Part shown: positions 19,953 through 28,557 of the stretch, one piece after another
How positions within the stretch are numbered: position 1 is the first letter of the stretch
Layout: the number at the start of each line of letters is the position of its first letter
From: Nocardiopsis sp. YSL2
GTDB taxonomy: Bacteria > Actinomycetota > Actinomycetes > Streptosporangiales > Streptosporangiaceae
Assembly: GCF_030555055.1 (NCBI RefSeq)
Contig: NZ_JAMOAO010000001.1
Location: forward strand, 992,001 to 1,056,000
Reading direction: 5' to 3'
Length of the DNA: 64,000 nt
The notes under the pieces: model-generated
The model's input: the letters and a program-made list of their open reading frames with translations, nothing else
Databases searched by the model: none
Told to the model about the DNA's origin: nothing
Made by a program: the position numbers and the translations under genes

Positions 19953-20504
19953 CTAGGCCGCCAGGTGGGCCATGTACGGCTCCCACTGGGGGTCGCCGTG
20001 CAGGTCACCGTTGATCAGCCGCCAGTGGGGGCCCTTGGGCACCTTGGGGGTGATGCGCAGTTCCCATCCGAGCTCGTCCAGGAACTTGTCGGCCTTGCGG
20101 TGGTTGCACGGCTTGCACGCCGCCACCACGTTCTCCCACATGTGCGCGCCACCTCGGCTTCTGGGCACGACGTGGTCGATCGTCTCCGCCTTCTTCCCGC
20201 AGTAACCGCAGGTGTGTCGGTCCCGACGCATAAGTGCCACGCGGGTGAGCGGCACCCTGCGGCTGTACGGGACGCTGATGTAACGTCTGAGCCGGATGAC
20301 CGACGGCACGTCGTAGGAGCGTGTCGCCGAGTGGAGCACGGTTCCGGCGTCGTCTCCGTGCACGACCTCCGCCTTCTCCCGCAGGACGAGGAGAATCGCC
20401 CTGCGCAGCGGCAGTGTCGTCAGTGGTTCGAAGCTGGCGTTGAGCAGCAACACGTGGCGGCGGGCGGTGCCTGGACCGCCCTCCCTGCTGCGCGCGGCGC
20501 TCAT
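19953..20504 (-). CDS. HNH endonuclease
   Basis: 183 residues. After an N-terminal segment typical of the actinobacterial chromosomal HNH family (HVLLLNASFEPLTTLPLRRAI) comes the nuclease core: CGYCGKKAETIDHVVPRSRGG with the HNH His and the first zinc Cys pair, then WENVVAACKPCNHRK with Asn and the second Cys pair. This family is present in one copy in most actinobacteria, and its role is not established. ATG 20504 begins MSAARSREGG; GGGG lies 7 bases upstream. Confidence 0.9.
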   Translation of the reverse strand: MSAARSREGGPGTARRHVLLLNASFEPLTTLPLRRAILLVLREKAEVVHGDDAGTVLHSATRSYDVPSVIRLRRYISVPYSRRVPLTRVALMRRDRHTCGYCGKKAETIDHVVPRSRGGAHMWENVVAACKPCNHRKADKFLDELGWELRITPKVPKGPHWRLINGDLHGDPQWEPYMAHLAA

Positions 20505-20821
20505 GGCCTCGCCCCGGCCGTCGGCCGTGTCTCTTCCCCGGCCAGCCGTTCGGCCAGCCAGGAGACCTCCCTGTGCACTGATCCGAGGATCAGTGGTTCC
20601 GTTCGCCTTGCCACACGGACCTCCCGGTGGTCCCGCCGAGTTGCGTCCCGCATTCAGTTTGCGTGGTCGGACCGCTTCGGCGCCACCCCAATTTACGTTG
20701 GGAACCCCAGAATCGCCTGAACTCCGCTTTCTGTGCCCCATTGTGCTCCCTCAGAACCCGGATTCACCTTGGCGCCGCGCCGAACACTGCGGGGTGGATA
20801 GCGGTGGATAGGGTGCGAAGC
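20505..20821. other. Divergent promoter region, HNH nuclease and peptidase
   Basis: This 317-base stretch is slightly lower in GC than its surroundings (around 20690-20760). I see no ORF with a good start and no known operator. Confidence 0.45.
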
Positions 20822-22915
20822 ATGCGTGAACTCCGCTACCCGCCGGCCGAACGGCTGGACCTCCTCGAAACCCTGCACGGCCGCGCCGTCGCCGACCCCT
20901 ACCGGTGGCTGGAGGACACGGACTCCGCCGCCACGAAGGAATGGGCCACCGCCCAGGACGGCCTCTACTCGCAATTCGCCGCCCGGTTCCACAGCCGGGA
21001 CTGGTTCGCCGACCACGTCCGCGCCCTGCTCGGCGCCGGAACCGTGGGCTCGCCCGTGTGGCGCGGAGAGCGCCGCTTCCATCTGCGGCGCACCGCCGAC
21101 CAGGAGCACGCGGTGCTCTACGTCCAGGACGGGCAGGGACCCGAGCGCGTCCTGCTGGACCCCGGGGCGCTCGACTCCACCGGCCTGACCACGCTGGACT
21201 CCTGGCGGCCCGACCACGACGGCCGCCTCCTCGCCTATCAGCTCTCCGAGGGCGGGGACGAGGAGTCGGTCCTGCGGGTGATGGACGTCGACACCGGCGA
21301 GACGGTCGACGGCCCCATCGACCGGGCCCGCTACTCCCCCATCGCCTGGCTGCCGGACGGCTCGGCCTTCTACTACGTGCGCCGCCTGCCGGCCGACGAG
21401 GTGCCGGAGGGCGAGGAGGGCTACCACCGGCGCGTCTACCTGCACCGGCTGGGCGCGTCCACCGACGAGGACGTCCTCGTCTTCGGTTCCGGCCGGGACA
21501 AGACCGAGTACTTCGTTCCCTCGGTGAGCCGCGACGGGCGGTGGCTGCTGCTGAGCGCGGTGCGGGGCACCGCACCGGGGACCGACGCCTGGATCGCCGA
21601 CCTGTCGGAGAGCGGTCTGGAGGTGCCCCGGCTGGTGCCCGTCCAGCAGGGCATGGTGGCGGCCCTGGACACGTACGTGGGGCGGGACGGCCGCCTGTAC
21701 CTGCAGACGGACCGCGAAGCTCCGCGTGGGCGCCTGTGCGTGGCCGATCCGGCCGAGCCCGGCGCTGAGCACTGGACCACGCTGGTCGCGGAGGACCCCG
21801 AGGCCGTGATGGAGGACTTCGCGATCCTCGACGGCCCCGGGATGGAGCGGCCCGAGCTGCTGGTCGCCTGGAGCCGCCACGCGATCGACGAGGTCACCCG
21901 CCACGACCTGGCCACGGGGGAACGGCTGGGCGCCCTGGCGATGCCCGGTCTGGGCACGATCGGAGGGCTGCTCGAACGGCCCGAGGGCGGCCACGAGTGC
22001 TGGTTCGGCTACACCGACAGCGCGCACCCGTCGGCGGTGTACCGCTACGACGCCCGCACGGGCGAGGTGACCCTGTGGGACGAGGCCCCCGGCGAGGTCG
22101 ACGTGCCGCCGGTGCGCACCGAACAGGTCACGTTCACGTCCAAGGACGGAACCGCGGTGCGCATGCTGGTGGTGTCCCCCGCGGAGGAGGCCGACGGCCC
22201 GCGGCCGACCATCCTCTACGGGTACGGCGGCTTCCGCATCTCCCTGAGCCCCGGGTACTCGGCGACCACGCTGGCATGGGTGCGCGCCGGCGGCGTGTAC
22301 GCCGTCGCCAACCTGCGCGGCGGTCTGGAGGAGGGCGAGGAGTGGCACGAGGCCGGGATGCTCGACCGCAAGCAGAACGTGTTCGACGACTGCGCGGCCG
22401 CCGCCGAACACCTGGTGGCCACCGGCGTCACGACGCCCGAGCGCTTGGCCGTGATGGGCGGGAGCAACGGCGGACTGCTGGTCGGCGCCATGATCACCCA
22501 GCGCCCGGACCTGTTCGCGGCGGCCGTGTGCTCGGCCCCGCTGCTGGACATGGTGCGCTACGAGCGGTTCGGCCTGGGCCAGTTGTGGAACGTGGAGTAC
22601 GGCAGCGCGGACGATCCGGAGCAGTTGGACTGGCTGCTGGGGTACTCGCCGTACCACAACGTGCGGGAGGGGACGCGGTACCCGGCCACGCTCTTCACCG
22701 TGTTCGACAACGACACCCGGGTGGACCCGCTGCACGCGCGCAAGCTGTGCGCGCTGCTGCAGGAGGCCACCTCCGCACCGTTGGAGGACGCCCCGATCCT
22801 GCTGCGCCGTGAGTCGGAGGTCGGGCACAGTGCGCGCTCGGTCAGCCGGAGCGTGGCGCTCAGCGCCGAGCAGCTCGCCTTCCTCGCCCACCACCTGGGG
22901 ATCGTCCTGCCCTGA
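20822..22915 (+). CDS. Prolyl oligopeptidase family serine peptidase (S9A)
   Basis: 697 residues: an N-terminal seven-bladed propeller (about 70-400) and a C-terminal alpha/beta-hydrolase (about 420-697). The start resembles canonical POP (YPPAERLDLLETLHGRAVADPYRWLED). The catalytic Ser is in MGGSNGGLL (about residue 547), Asp in FDNDTRVDP (about 628), and His in the GHS sequence near 668, where classic POPs have GHG. The enzyme cleaves after proline in short peptides in the cytoplasm; no signal peptide is seen. ATG 20822 has TAGGG upstream. Confidence 0.93.
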   Translation: MRELRYPPAERLDLLETLHGRAVADPYRWLEDTDSAATKEWATAQDGLYSQFAARFHSRDWFADHVRALLGAGTVGSPVWRGERRFHLRRTADQEHAVLYVQDGQGPERVLLDPGALDSTGLTTLDSWRPDHDGRLLAYQLSEGGDEESVLRVMDVDTGETVDGPIDRARYSPIAWLPDGSAFYYVRRLPADEVPEGEEGYHRRVYLHRLGASTDEDVLVFGSGRDKTEYFVPSVSRDGRWLLLSAVRGTAPGTDAWIADLSESGLEVPRLVPVQQGMVAALDTYVGRDGRLYLQTDREAPRGRLCVADPAEPGAEHWTTLVAEDPEAVMEDFAILDGPGMERPELLVAWSRHAIDEVTRHDLATGERLGALAMPGLGTIGGLLERPEGGHECWFGYTDSAHPSAVYRYDARTGEVTLWDEAPGEVDVPPVRTEQVTFTSKDGTAVRMLVVSPAEEADGPRPTILYGYGGFRISLSPGYSATTLAWVRAGGVYAVANLRGGLEEGEEWHEAGMLDRKQNVFDDCAAAAEHLVATGVTTPERLAVMGGSNGGLLVGAMITQRPDLFAAAVCSAPLLDMVRYERFGLGQLWNVEYGSADDPEQLDWLLGYSPYHNVREGTRYPATLFTVFDNDTRVDPLHARKLCALLQEATSAPLEDAPILLRRESEVGHSARSVSRSVALSAEQLAFLAHHLGIVLP

Positions 22916-23037
22916 TCCCGGTCGGCCCGAGAGCAATGCCACAGCGTTCGGGCACGGGCGGCCGCGAGATCTCCTGGGGAGCGTTGGGACAATGGAGGAC
23001 ACGCTTCCCAGGAGAACGCCCACGAGAGGACCAGGAC

Positions 23038-23481
23038 GTGACACAGATCGAGGCCGGCGGCCCGGACACCGGGACACAGCCCCGGCGGCATGTGCACCTG
23101 GCTCAGGTCCGCTACGCCGACCTTGACCCGCAGCACCACGTCAACAACGTCCGGATGCTGACCTACCTGGAGGACGCCAGGATCTCGTTCCTGCGCTACG
23201 ACGGCGTGGTGGAGGAGGGTCAGGAGGTGTTCGGCGCCATGGTCGTGGCCCGCCAGGAGGCGGACTACGTGGCGCCGCTGCTGCCCAGGTCCACGCCCGT
23301 GCGCGTGGAGCTGTGGGTGACCGAGGTGCGCAACGCCAGCTTCACGCTGGCCTACGAGATCCGTGACGACACGAGGGTGTTCCTGCGCGCCAGCACGGTG
23401 CTGGTGGGTTTCGACGTCGACACGCAGCGCGCCCGCCGCCTCAACGAACGGGAGCGCGCCTTCCTCGCCGCCTACGCCTGA
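23038..23481 (+). CDS. Hotdog-fold acyl-CoA thioesterase
   Basis: 147 residues of the 4HBT/YbgC-like group. The active-site loop YADLDPQHHVNNVRMLTYLEDAR is clear (Asp/Glu-type catalytic residue followed by the HVNN turn); it is cited as residues 30-52. It is expected to hydrolyse acyl-CoA, substrate unknown. GTG 23038 has GAGAGGA 7 bases upstream. It converges on the globin gene. Confidence 0.88.
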   Translation: MTQIEAGGPDTGTQPRRHVHLAQVRYADLDPQHHVNNVRMLTYLEDARISFLRYDGVVEEGQEVFGAMVVARQEADYVAPLLPRSTPVRVELWVTEVRNASFTLAYEIRDDTRVFLRASTVLVGFDVDTQRARRLNERERAFLAAYA

Positions 23482-23536
23482 GCCCGGACCGCGGCGGTCG
23501 GCGCCCCGTGTCCGTCACGGCGGACGGGGTCCGGGC
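23482..23536. terminator. Inverted repeat between thioesterase and globin genes
   Basis: GCCCGGACC (23482-23490) and GGTCCGGGC (23528-23536) are exact complements with a 37-base loop that itself contains CGTCCGC-like pairing. It lies between two convergent stops. Confidence 0.45.
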
Positions 23537-23541
23537 ACGGG

Positions 23542-24066
23542 TCACTTCAGTGAGATCGTGACGGTCTCGCCGTCGTCGTCATCGCCGCTGTCACTGGGGG
23601 TCACCGACAGGGAGGTGGGGTCGGCCACGGCCGGGGGCGCGGCGTCCTCGGCGACGTTGACCATGCTGTGCGCGGCCATCACCATGTACTCCCACAGCTG
23701 GCGCTCCAGGGCCGCGGGCAGCGCGATGGAGTCCACGGCCGCTCGCATGTGCGCCAGCCAGCGGTCGCGCTCGGCGGCCCCGATCCGGAACGGTACGTGG
23801 CGCATCCGCAGGCGGGGGTGGCCGCGCTGCTCGTTGTAGGTGCGCGGGCCGCCCCAGTACTGGATGAGGAACAGGCGCAGGCGCTCCTCGGCCGGGCCCA
23901 GGTCCTCCTCGGGGTACATGGGCCGCAGCACGGGGTCGTCGGCCACACCCTCGTAGAAGCGGCGGACCAGGCGAGTGAAGGTCTCCTCCCCGCCCACGGC
24001 CTCGTAGAACGTCATTCGCACCGGCTGTTCGTCCCTGCTCTGCTGGTCATCTCGCGCGGAAGTCAT
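23542..24066 (-). CDS. glbO: Group II truncated hemoglobin (trHbO)
   Basis: 174 residues. The globin core runs from [23 protein letters not shown] through [12 protein letters not shown] (proximal His in the F helix region) to [16 protein letters not shown]. This pattern is the actinobacterial GlbO, an oxygen-binding cytoplasmic hemoglobin linked to respiration and peroxide chemistry. A polar, acidic C-terminal extension ([16 protein letters not shown]) is added. Start ATG 24066 has only a weak ribosome site; ATG 24015 directly before the globin core is an alternative. Confidence 0.9.
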   Translation of the reverse strand: MTSARDDQQSRDEQPVRMTFYEAVGGEETFTRLVRRFYEGVADDPVLRPMYPEEDLGPAEERLRLFLIQYWGGPRTYNEQRGHPRLRMRHVPFRIGAAERDRWLAHMRAAVDSIALPAALERQLWEYMVMAAHSMVNVAEDAAPPAVADPTSLSVTPSDSGDDDDGETVTISLK

Positions 24067-24231
24067 CGCCCACCAGCGTATGCGACACCGCCGGCGCCGG
24101 GCAGGGGCCGGGAGCGCCGGCCCGGGCGCGGGTTCGGGGAGGGAGCGGGCCGGGAATCCGGGCCGGGCTCCGAACCGGGTCCCCCTGGCGGGGTCCGGCC
24201 GCTCCCCCACGCGGGCACGGCGCCCGCTCCC

Positions 24232-24996
24232 TCAGTGCCGCCTCCGCAGGAGCGCGGCGAGCAGCTTAGCCCGGACACCGCCGGGGTGGTCCTCGTCACG
24301 GTCCGGCCGCCACGTGCAGCCGACGCTCACCGCCGCGACGCGACCGGTGTCCAGCACGCGGTGGACGGCCCCGACGACGGTCTCGGCACTGGGGCCGCCC
24401 GGGGTCGGGAACAGGATCCCCGGCACCTCGTCCGAGTCGATGACGTCCACGTCCACGTGCAGGAGCAGCGGTCCCTCCGGGAGGTCCCCGGCTCCCAGGC
24501 CGGCGACGGTGGAGCGCCGGACGGCCGACGCGCGCAGGTACTCGGCCTCGGGCGGGTCCAGATCGCGCCCGTCCACGAGCAGGAGCCGCTCCTCGGGGAT
24601 CGCCCGCAATCCGAGCCGGTCCATCGCCGGGTCCGGCCGGTAGCCCGCCAGTACTCGCAGGGGGATGCCACCGGCGTAGCCGGAGGCGCTGGTCTCCATC
24701 GTCTGGACGTCACCGTGCGCGTCGAACCACACGACGGCGGGGCCCTCGACCACCCGCTGGACTCCGGCGGCGGCCCCGAGCGCCACCATGCAGTCGCCGG
24801 ACACGATCGTGGGGGCCCGGCCGGCCCGGACCTCGTCGGCGACGCGTGCGGCCACGGCCCGGTGCAGGGCGGCCATCCGGCTCCACATGTCGGAGTCCGG
24901 CAGCCCCACCCTCAGCACCTCCGTGTGCCCGCGCCACGGGAGCCGGAAGTCCGGCAGGTACTCGTCCAGGTGGTACGGCACGCTCAGCATCGTCAT
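24232..24996 (-). CDS. Arginase/ureohydrolase-family protein
   Basis: 254 residues, ureohydrolase fold. Manganese-site motifs are present: WFDAHGD (residues about 89-95) and LLHVDVDVID (about 175-184). The first motif, usually GGDHS, is SGDCMVALG, so one histidine ligand is a cysteine. A related GDC subgroup exists in actinobacteria, and its substrate is not established. Dimanganese hydrolase activity may still occur. ATG 24996 begins MTMLSVPYHLDEY. Confidence 0.82.
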   Translation of the reverse strand: MTMLSVPYHLDEYLPDFRLPWRGHTEVLRVGLPDSDMWSRMAALHRAVAARVADEVRAGRAPTIVSGDCMVALGAAAGVQRVVEGPAVVWFDAHGDVQTMETSASGYAGGIPLRVLAGYRPDPAMDRLGLRAIPEERLLLVDGRDLDPPEAEYLRASAVRRSTVAGLGAGDLPEGPLLLHVDVDVIDSDEVPGILFPTPGGPSAETVVGAVHRVLDTGRVAAVSVGCTWRPDRDEDHPGGVRAKLLAALLRRRH

Positions 24997-25060
24997 GGCG
25001 GGACTCTAGCCGTGCCCGTGCGGGCCGTACAGGGAGTATCGCCGGGCCCGTCCCGGAGAC

Positions 25061-25106
25061 GGGCGAGCCCCGCGGGTCGGACTCGTCCGACCCGCGGGGC
25101 TCGCCC
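25061..25106 (-). terminator. 21-bp perfect terminator hairpin after ettA
   Basis: The left arm (25061-25081) and right arm (25086-25106) are exact complements; the loop is CTCG. Core sequence GCCCCGCGGGTCGGA. It lies 20 bases after the ettA stop, the longest perfect stem in the window. Confidence 0.85.
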
Positions 25107-25126
25107 TCGTGCGCTGCCCGCGCGTG

Positions 25127-26791
25127 TCAGTCGCGGGTGAGCTTGCGGTGCGTGACCGCGTGCGGACGCGCGGCGTCCGGGCCCAGGCGCTCGATCTTGT
25201 TCTTCTCGTAGGACTCGAAGTTGCCCTCGAACCAGTACCAGTTGGCGTCGCCCTCCCACGCGAGGATGTGCGTGGCGACGCGGTCGAGGAACCACCGGTC
25301 GTGGGAGGTGATCACGGCGCAGCCGGGGAAGTCCAGCAGCGCGTTCTCCAGCGAGCCGAGCGTCTCGACGTCCAGGTCGTTGGTGGGCTCGTCCAGGAGC
25401 AGGAGGTTGCCGCCCTGCTTGAGCGTGAGCGCGAGGTTGACGCGGTTGCGCTCACCGCCGGAGAGGACACCGGAGGGCTTCTGCTGGTCCGACCCCTTGA
25501 AGCCGAAGGCGGCGACGTAGGCGCGGCTGGGGATCTCGACCTTGCCGACCTCGATGAAGGTCTCGCCGTCGGAGATGGTCTCCCAGACGTTCTTGGTGTC
25601 GTCGATCCGACCGCGGTACTGGTCGACGTAGGAGATCTCGACGGTCTCGCCGACGTTGATCTTGCCCTCGTCGGGGGTCTCCTCCCCGACGATCATCTTG
25701 AACAGCGTGGTCTTGCCGACACCGTTGGGGCCGATCACACCGACGATGCCGTTCGGCGGCAGGGAGAAGCTCAGGTCCTCGATGAGCACCCGGTCGTCGA
25801 AGCCCTTCGTGAGGTTCTTGACCTCGACGACGGTGTTGCCCAGACGCGGGCCCGGGGGGATCTGGATCTCCTCGAAGTCCAGCTTCCTGGTCTTGTCCGC
25901 CTCGGAGGCCATCTCCTCGTACCGCTGCAGACGGGCCTTGCTCTTGGTCTGGCGGGCCTTGGCGTTGGAGCGCACCCACTCCAGCTCGTCCTTGAGGCGC
26001 TTGGCCTTCTTGGCGTCCTTCTGCCCTTCGACCTTCAGACGCGTCTGCTTGGTTTCGAGGTAGGTGCTGTAGTTGCCCTCGTAGGGGTAGAACTGGCCGC
26101 GGTCCAGCTCCAGGATCCAGGTGGCGACGTGGTCCAGGAAGTACCTGTCGTGTGTGATCGCCACGACGGTGCCGGGGTACTTGGCCAGGTGCTGCTCCAG
26201 CCAGTTCACGCTCTCGGCATCGAGGTGGTTGGTGGGCTCGTCGAGAAGGAGGAGGTCGGGCTGCTCCAGGAGCAGCTTGCACAGGGCGACGCGGCGCTTC
26301 TCACCACCCGAGAGCTGGGTGACGGAGGCGTCGCCGGGCGGGCAGCGCAGGGCGTCCATGGCCTGGGCCAGCTGGCTGTCGAGGTCCCAGGCGTTGCGGT
26401 GGTCGAGCTGCTCCTGCAGCTTGCCCATCTCCTCCAACAGGTCGTCGGAGTAGTCCGTCGCCATCTGCTCGGCGATCTCGTTGAAGCGGGTCATCATCGC
26501 CTTGGTCTCGGCGACTCCGTCCTCAACGTTCTCCAGCACCGTCTTGTCCGCGTCGAGGACGGGCTCCTGTGCGAGCAGCCCCACGGAGAACCCCGGCATG
26601 AGCCGCGCCTCACCGTTGGACGGCTGCTCGATGCCGGCCAGGATCTTCAGCAGCGTCGACTTACCCGCACCGTTGGGGCCCACGACACCGATCTTGGCTC
26701 CGGGCAGGAACGACCCCGAAACGTTGTCAAGGACGACCTTGTCGCCGTGCGCCTTGCGCACGTTCTGCATTGTGTAGATGTACTCCGGCAT
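25127..26791 (-). CDS. ettA: Energy-dependent translational throttle protein EttA (ABC-F)
   Basis: 554 residues with two ABC ATPase domains and no membrane part. Domain 1 has GVVGPNGAGKSTLLKIL and LSGGEKRRVALCKLL with LLLLDEPTNHLDAES; domain 2 has GVIGPNGVGKTTLFKM and LSGGERNRVNLAL with LLLLDEPTNDLDVET. The arm and the charged interdomain linker are present. EttA binds the ribosomal E site and couples translation initiation to ATP level. Start ATG 26791 begins MPEYIYTMQNVRKAHGDKV, the family's standard N-terminus; the GGGAGG ribosome site is unusually close (1 base). Confidence 0.95.
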   Translation of the reverse strand: MPEYIYTMQNVRKAHGDKVVLDNVSGSFLPGAKIGVVGPNGAGKSTLLKILAGIEQPSNGEARLMPGFSVGLLAQEPVLDADKTVLENVEDGVAETKAMMTRFNEIAEQMATDYSDDLLEEMGKLQEQLDHRNAWDLDSQLAQAMDALRCPPGDASVTQLSGGEKRRVALCKLLLEQPDLLLLDEPTNHLDAESVNWLEQHLAKYPGTVVAITHDRYFLDHVATWILELDRGQFYPYEGNYSTYLETKQTRLKVEGQKDAKKAKRLKDELEWVRSNAKARQTKSKARLQRYEEMASEADKTRKLDFEEIQIPPGPRLGNTVVEVKNLTKGFDDRVLIEDLSFSLPPNGIVGVIGPNGVGKTTLFKMIVGEETPDEGKINVGETVEISYVDQYRGRIDDTKNVWETISDGETFIEVGKVEIPSRAYVAAFGFKGSDQQKPSGVLSGGERNRVNLALTLKQGGNLLLLDEPTNDLDVETLGSLENALLDFPGCAVITSHDRWFLDRVATHILAWEGDANWYWFEGNFESYEKNKIERLGPDAARPHAVTHRKLTRD

Positions 26792-27088
26792 GCCTCCCAG
26801 GCTACGGGGTCCCGTCGCTTGCCGAGACCACACGGCGCATCCCAGGACGACCGGGAGTGCCCTCCCCGCGCGTGCGCGCTCCGGACGGTTCCGGCGATCC
26901 CGGACACCGGCCCGGCGAGGGGCGGGGCCCGGCCGGCCCGGGCACGCAGGGCACGACCTCGGCGCTCCCAGCCGAGCGGGGGCCCGGACCCCACCGGTCA
27001 TCGGAGCGCGCGGCTCGTCCTGTGACGCGTCAGGGTCCTCCTGGGCCGTCGGTCCGGCCCTGAGGCCCCCGCTCGTCCACGCCGGAGG

Positions 27089-28405
27089 TCATACCGGCCC
27101 CTCGGGCGGATCAGGAGCCCCGGAGGTCCCTGGAGGGCCGGAGGTGTCGGGCGGGCGGTCGAGCCAGGCGGGCGCGTGCGCCCGCCACCGCTGGACCGGC
27201 AGGCCCAGGTCCAGCGCGCGGCGCATGAGGACCGCCATCCCGTAGCCGGGGTCGGCGGCCAGCGCCACCTCCAGGGCGGCTCGCGCCAGCGGCTCGTCGT
27301 CGAGCTGCCAGGCGGCCACCGCGAGCAACGCGGCCGGGGCCGGGCGGTACCGCGGGCAGACCCGTCCGGTCAGCCGGGCCCACAGCCGCTGCTGCACCGC
27401 GGCGTCCTCCCGCGTCAGGCGGGCCCAGGCCTGGTCCCGGGCCCCGGTCCGGGTGAGGTGGACGCCGAGCCAGGCCAGTTCGTCCTCACCGGTGACGCCG
27501 TGGCCCTCCTTCTCCCGTCGCACCGCGTCCAGGACCTCGGCGGTGGCCCGGCGCACGAGCGCGGACTCCCCGGCCTCCGCGGCCATCCGCCGGGCCTGCT
27601 GCTCCACCGCGGCCGTCACGCCCTCCATCACGGCCGCGGCCGCCTCGTCCGGCGCCGGCACCAGTGCGCGCAGCCGGGCCCACCCCTCGCCCGGCGCCCG
27701 GACGGGTTCGGCGGGCGCGATCCCCATGAGGACCGCCTGAGCGGGAACCGCGGACCGGCCGGTGTCCAGGACATGGCCCTCGGGCGGACAGCATCCGGGT
27801 GTGCGGCACAGGTGGGACCAGTAGCGTCCCCGCGCCACCCGCAGGGCGTCGTGCACGTCCAGCCGCCGTTCCCGGGCGGCGCCGACCACGCCGTCCAGGT
27901 AGGGTCCCACCACCTCCGCCGGACCGAGCCCCACGGCCACCAGGCCGGTGCTCCCCTCCTCGGCGGCCAGCCGGACGACGGTCCGGGACCGCTCCAGCGG
28001 GGTCTGGCCGGCGGGGACCCGCGCGAGGTCGGCGACGAAGGCGGCCCGCGCACGGGTGCCGCTCAGGGCCACCACCACGATGCCGGGGTCCGGCGGTTGA
28101 CCGACCAGGTAGGGCAGGGCCGCGACGACGTCGGTCGGTGTGCTCAGGGTCAGCGCCGTCGAACCGTCCTCGGCCGGAGTCCGCGGCGCCGGCACGGCCA
28201 CCGCCGGCTCCGGGGGCTCGGCGGGCCCGTCGCCCGTCGGCCCGTGGAGGGGTGCGGCCGTACCGTCCGAGGGGATCCGCGCCCCCTCGTCCGCGCCGGG
28301 GCCGGCGGGTCGCCCGCCGCCGTCGGGCGCTTGGCGGGAACGGTCGTCTTCGGGGGTGGCAGGGGTGGAGGGTTCGCGTGCGGAGCGTGGCTTTTCTGCG
28401 TCCAT
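27089..28405 (-). CDS. DUF4192-family protein
   Basis: 438 residues. A proline/acid-rich N-terminus (about 1-75) is followed by the actinobacterial DUF4192 domain: LSTPTDVVAALPYLVGQPPDPGIVVVAL, RYWSHLCRTPGCCPPEGH and, near the C-terminus, the paired helices AVAAWQLDDEPLARAALEVAL...GYGMAVLMRRAL. Function is unknown; the family is restricted to actinobacteria. Start ATG 28405 has only GTGAG upstream. It follows the diguanylate cyclase gene on the same strand but is separated from it by a strong terminator. Confidence 0.85.
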   Translation of the reverse strand: MDAEKPRSAREPSTPATPEDDRSRQAPDGGGRPAGPGADEGARIPSDGTAAPLHGPTGDGPAEPPEPAVAVPAPRTPAEDGSTALTLSTPTDVVAALPYLVGQPPDPGIVVVALSGTRARAAFVADLARVPAGQTPLERSRTVVRLAAEEGSTGLVAVGLGPAEVVGPYLDGVVGAARERRLDVHDALRVARGRYWSHLCRTPGCCPPEGHVLDTGRSAVPAQAVLMGIAPAEPVRAPGEGWARLRALVPAPDEAAAAVMEGVTAAVEQQARRMAAEAGESALVRRATAEVLDAVRREKEGHGVTGEDELAWLGVHLTRTGARDQAWARLTREDAAVQQRLWARLTGRVCPRYRPAPAALLAVAAWQLDDEPLARAALEVALAADPGYGMAVLMRRALDLGLPVQRWRAHAPAWLDRPPDTSGPPGTSGAPDPPEGPV

Positions 28406-28481
28406 ATACTCACGGTGCGTGACTCCGGGGCCGTCCGCAACGGCCTCGTGACGCCTGTGGACGAGCGGCGCGCGGCCCGCT

Positions 28482-28530
28482 CCGGTCCTGCGGGCCCGGA
28501 CGCGCTCACGCCCCGGGCCCGCAGGACCGG
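28482..28530 (-). terminator. Terminator after the diguanylate cyclase
   Basis: CCGGTCCTGCGGGCCCGG (28482-28499) pairs perfectly with CCGGGCCCGCAGGACCGG (28513-28530), an 18-bp stem with a 13-base loop, 27 bases after the stop at 28558. Confidence 0.8.
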
Positions 28531-28557
28531 GCCCGGTTCGCCACCGCCGGGACCGGG

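Noticed and set aside
20693-23077. 794-codon minus-strand frame over the prolyl oligopeptidase
   Set aside because: Antisense shadow; spans the divergent promoter and the start of the thioesterase gene.
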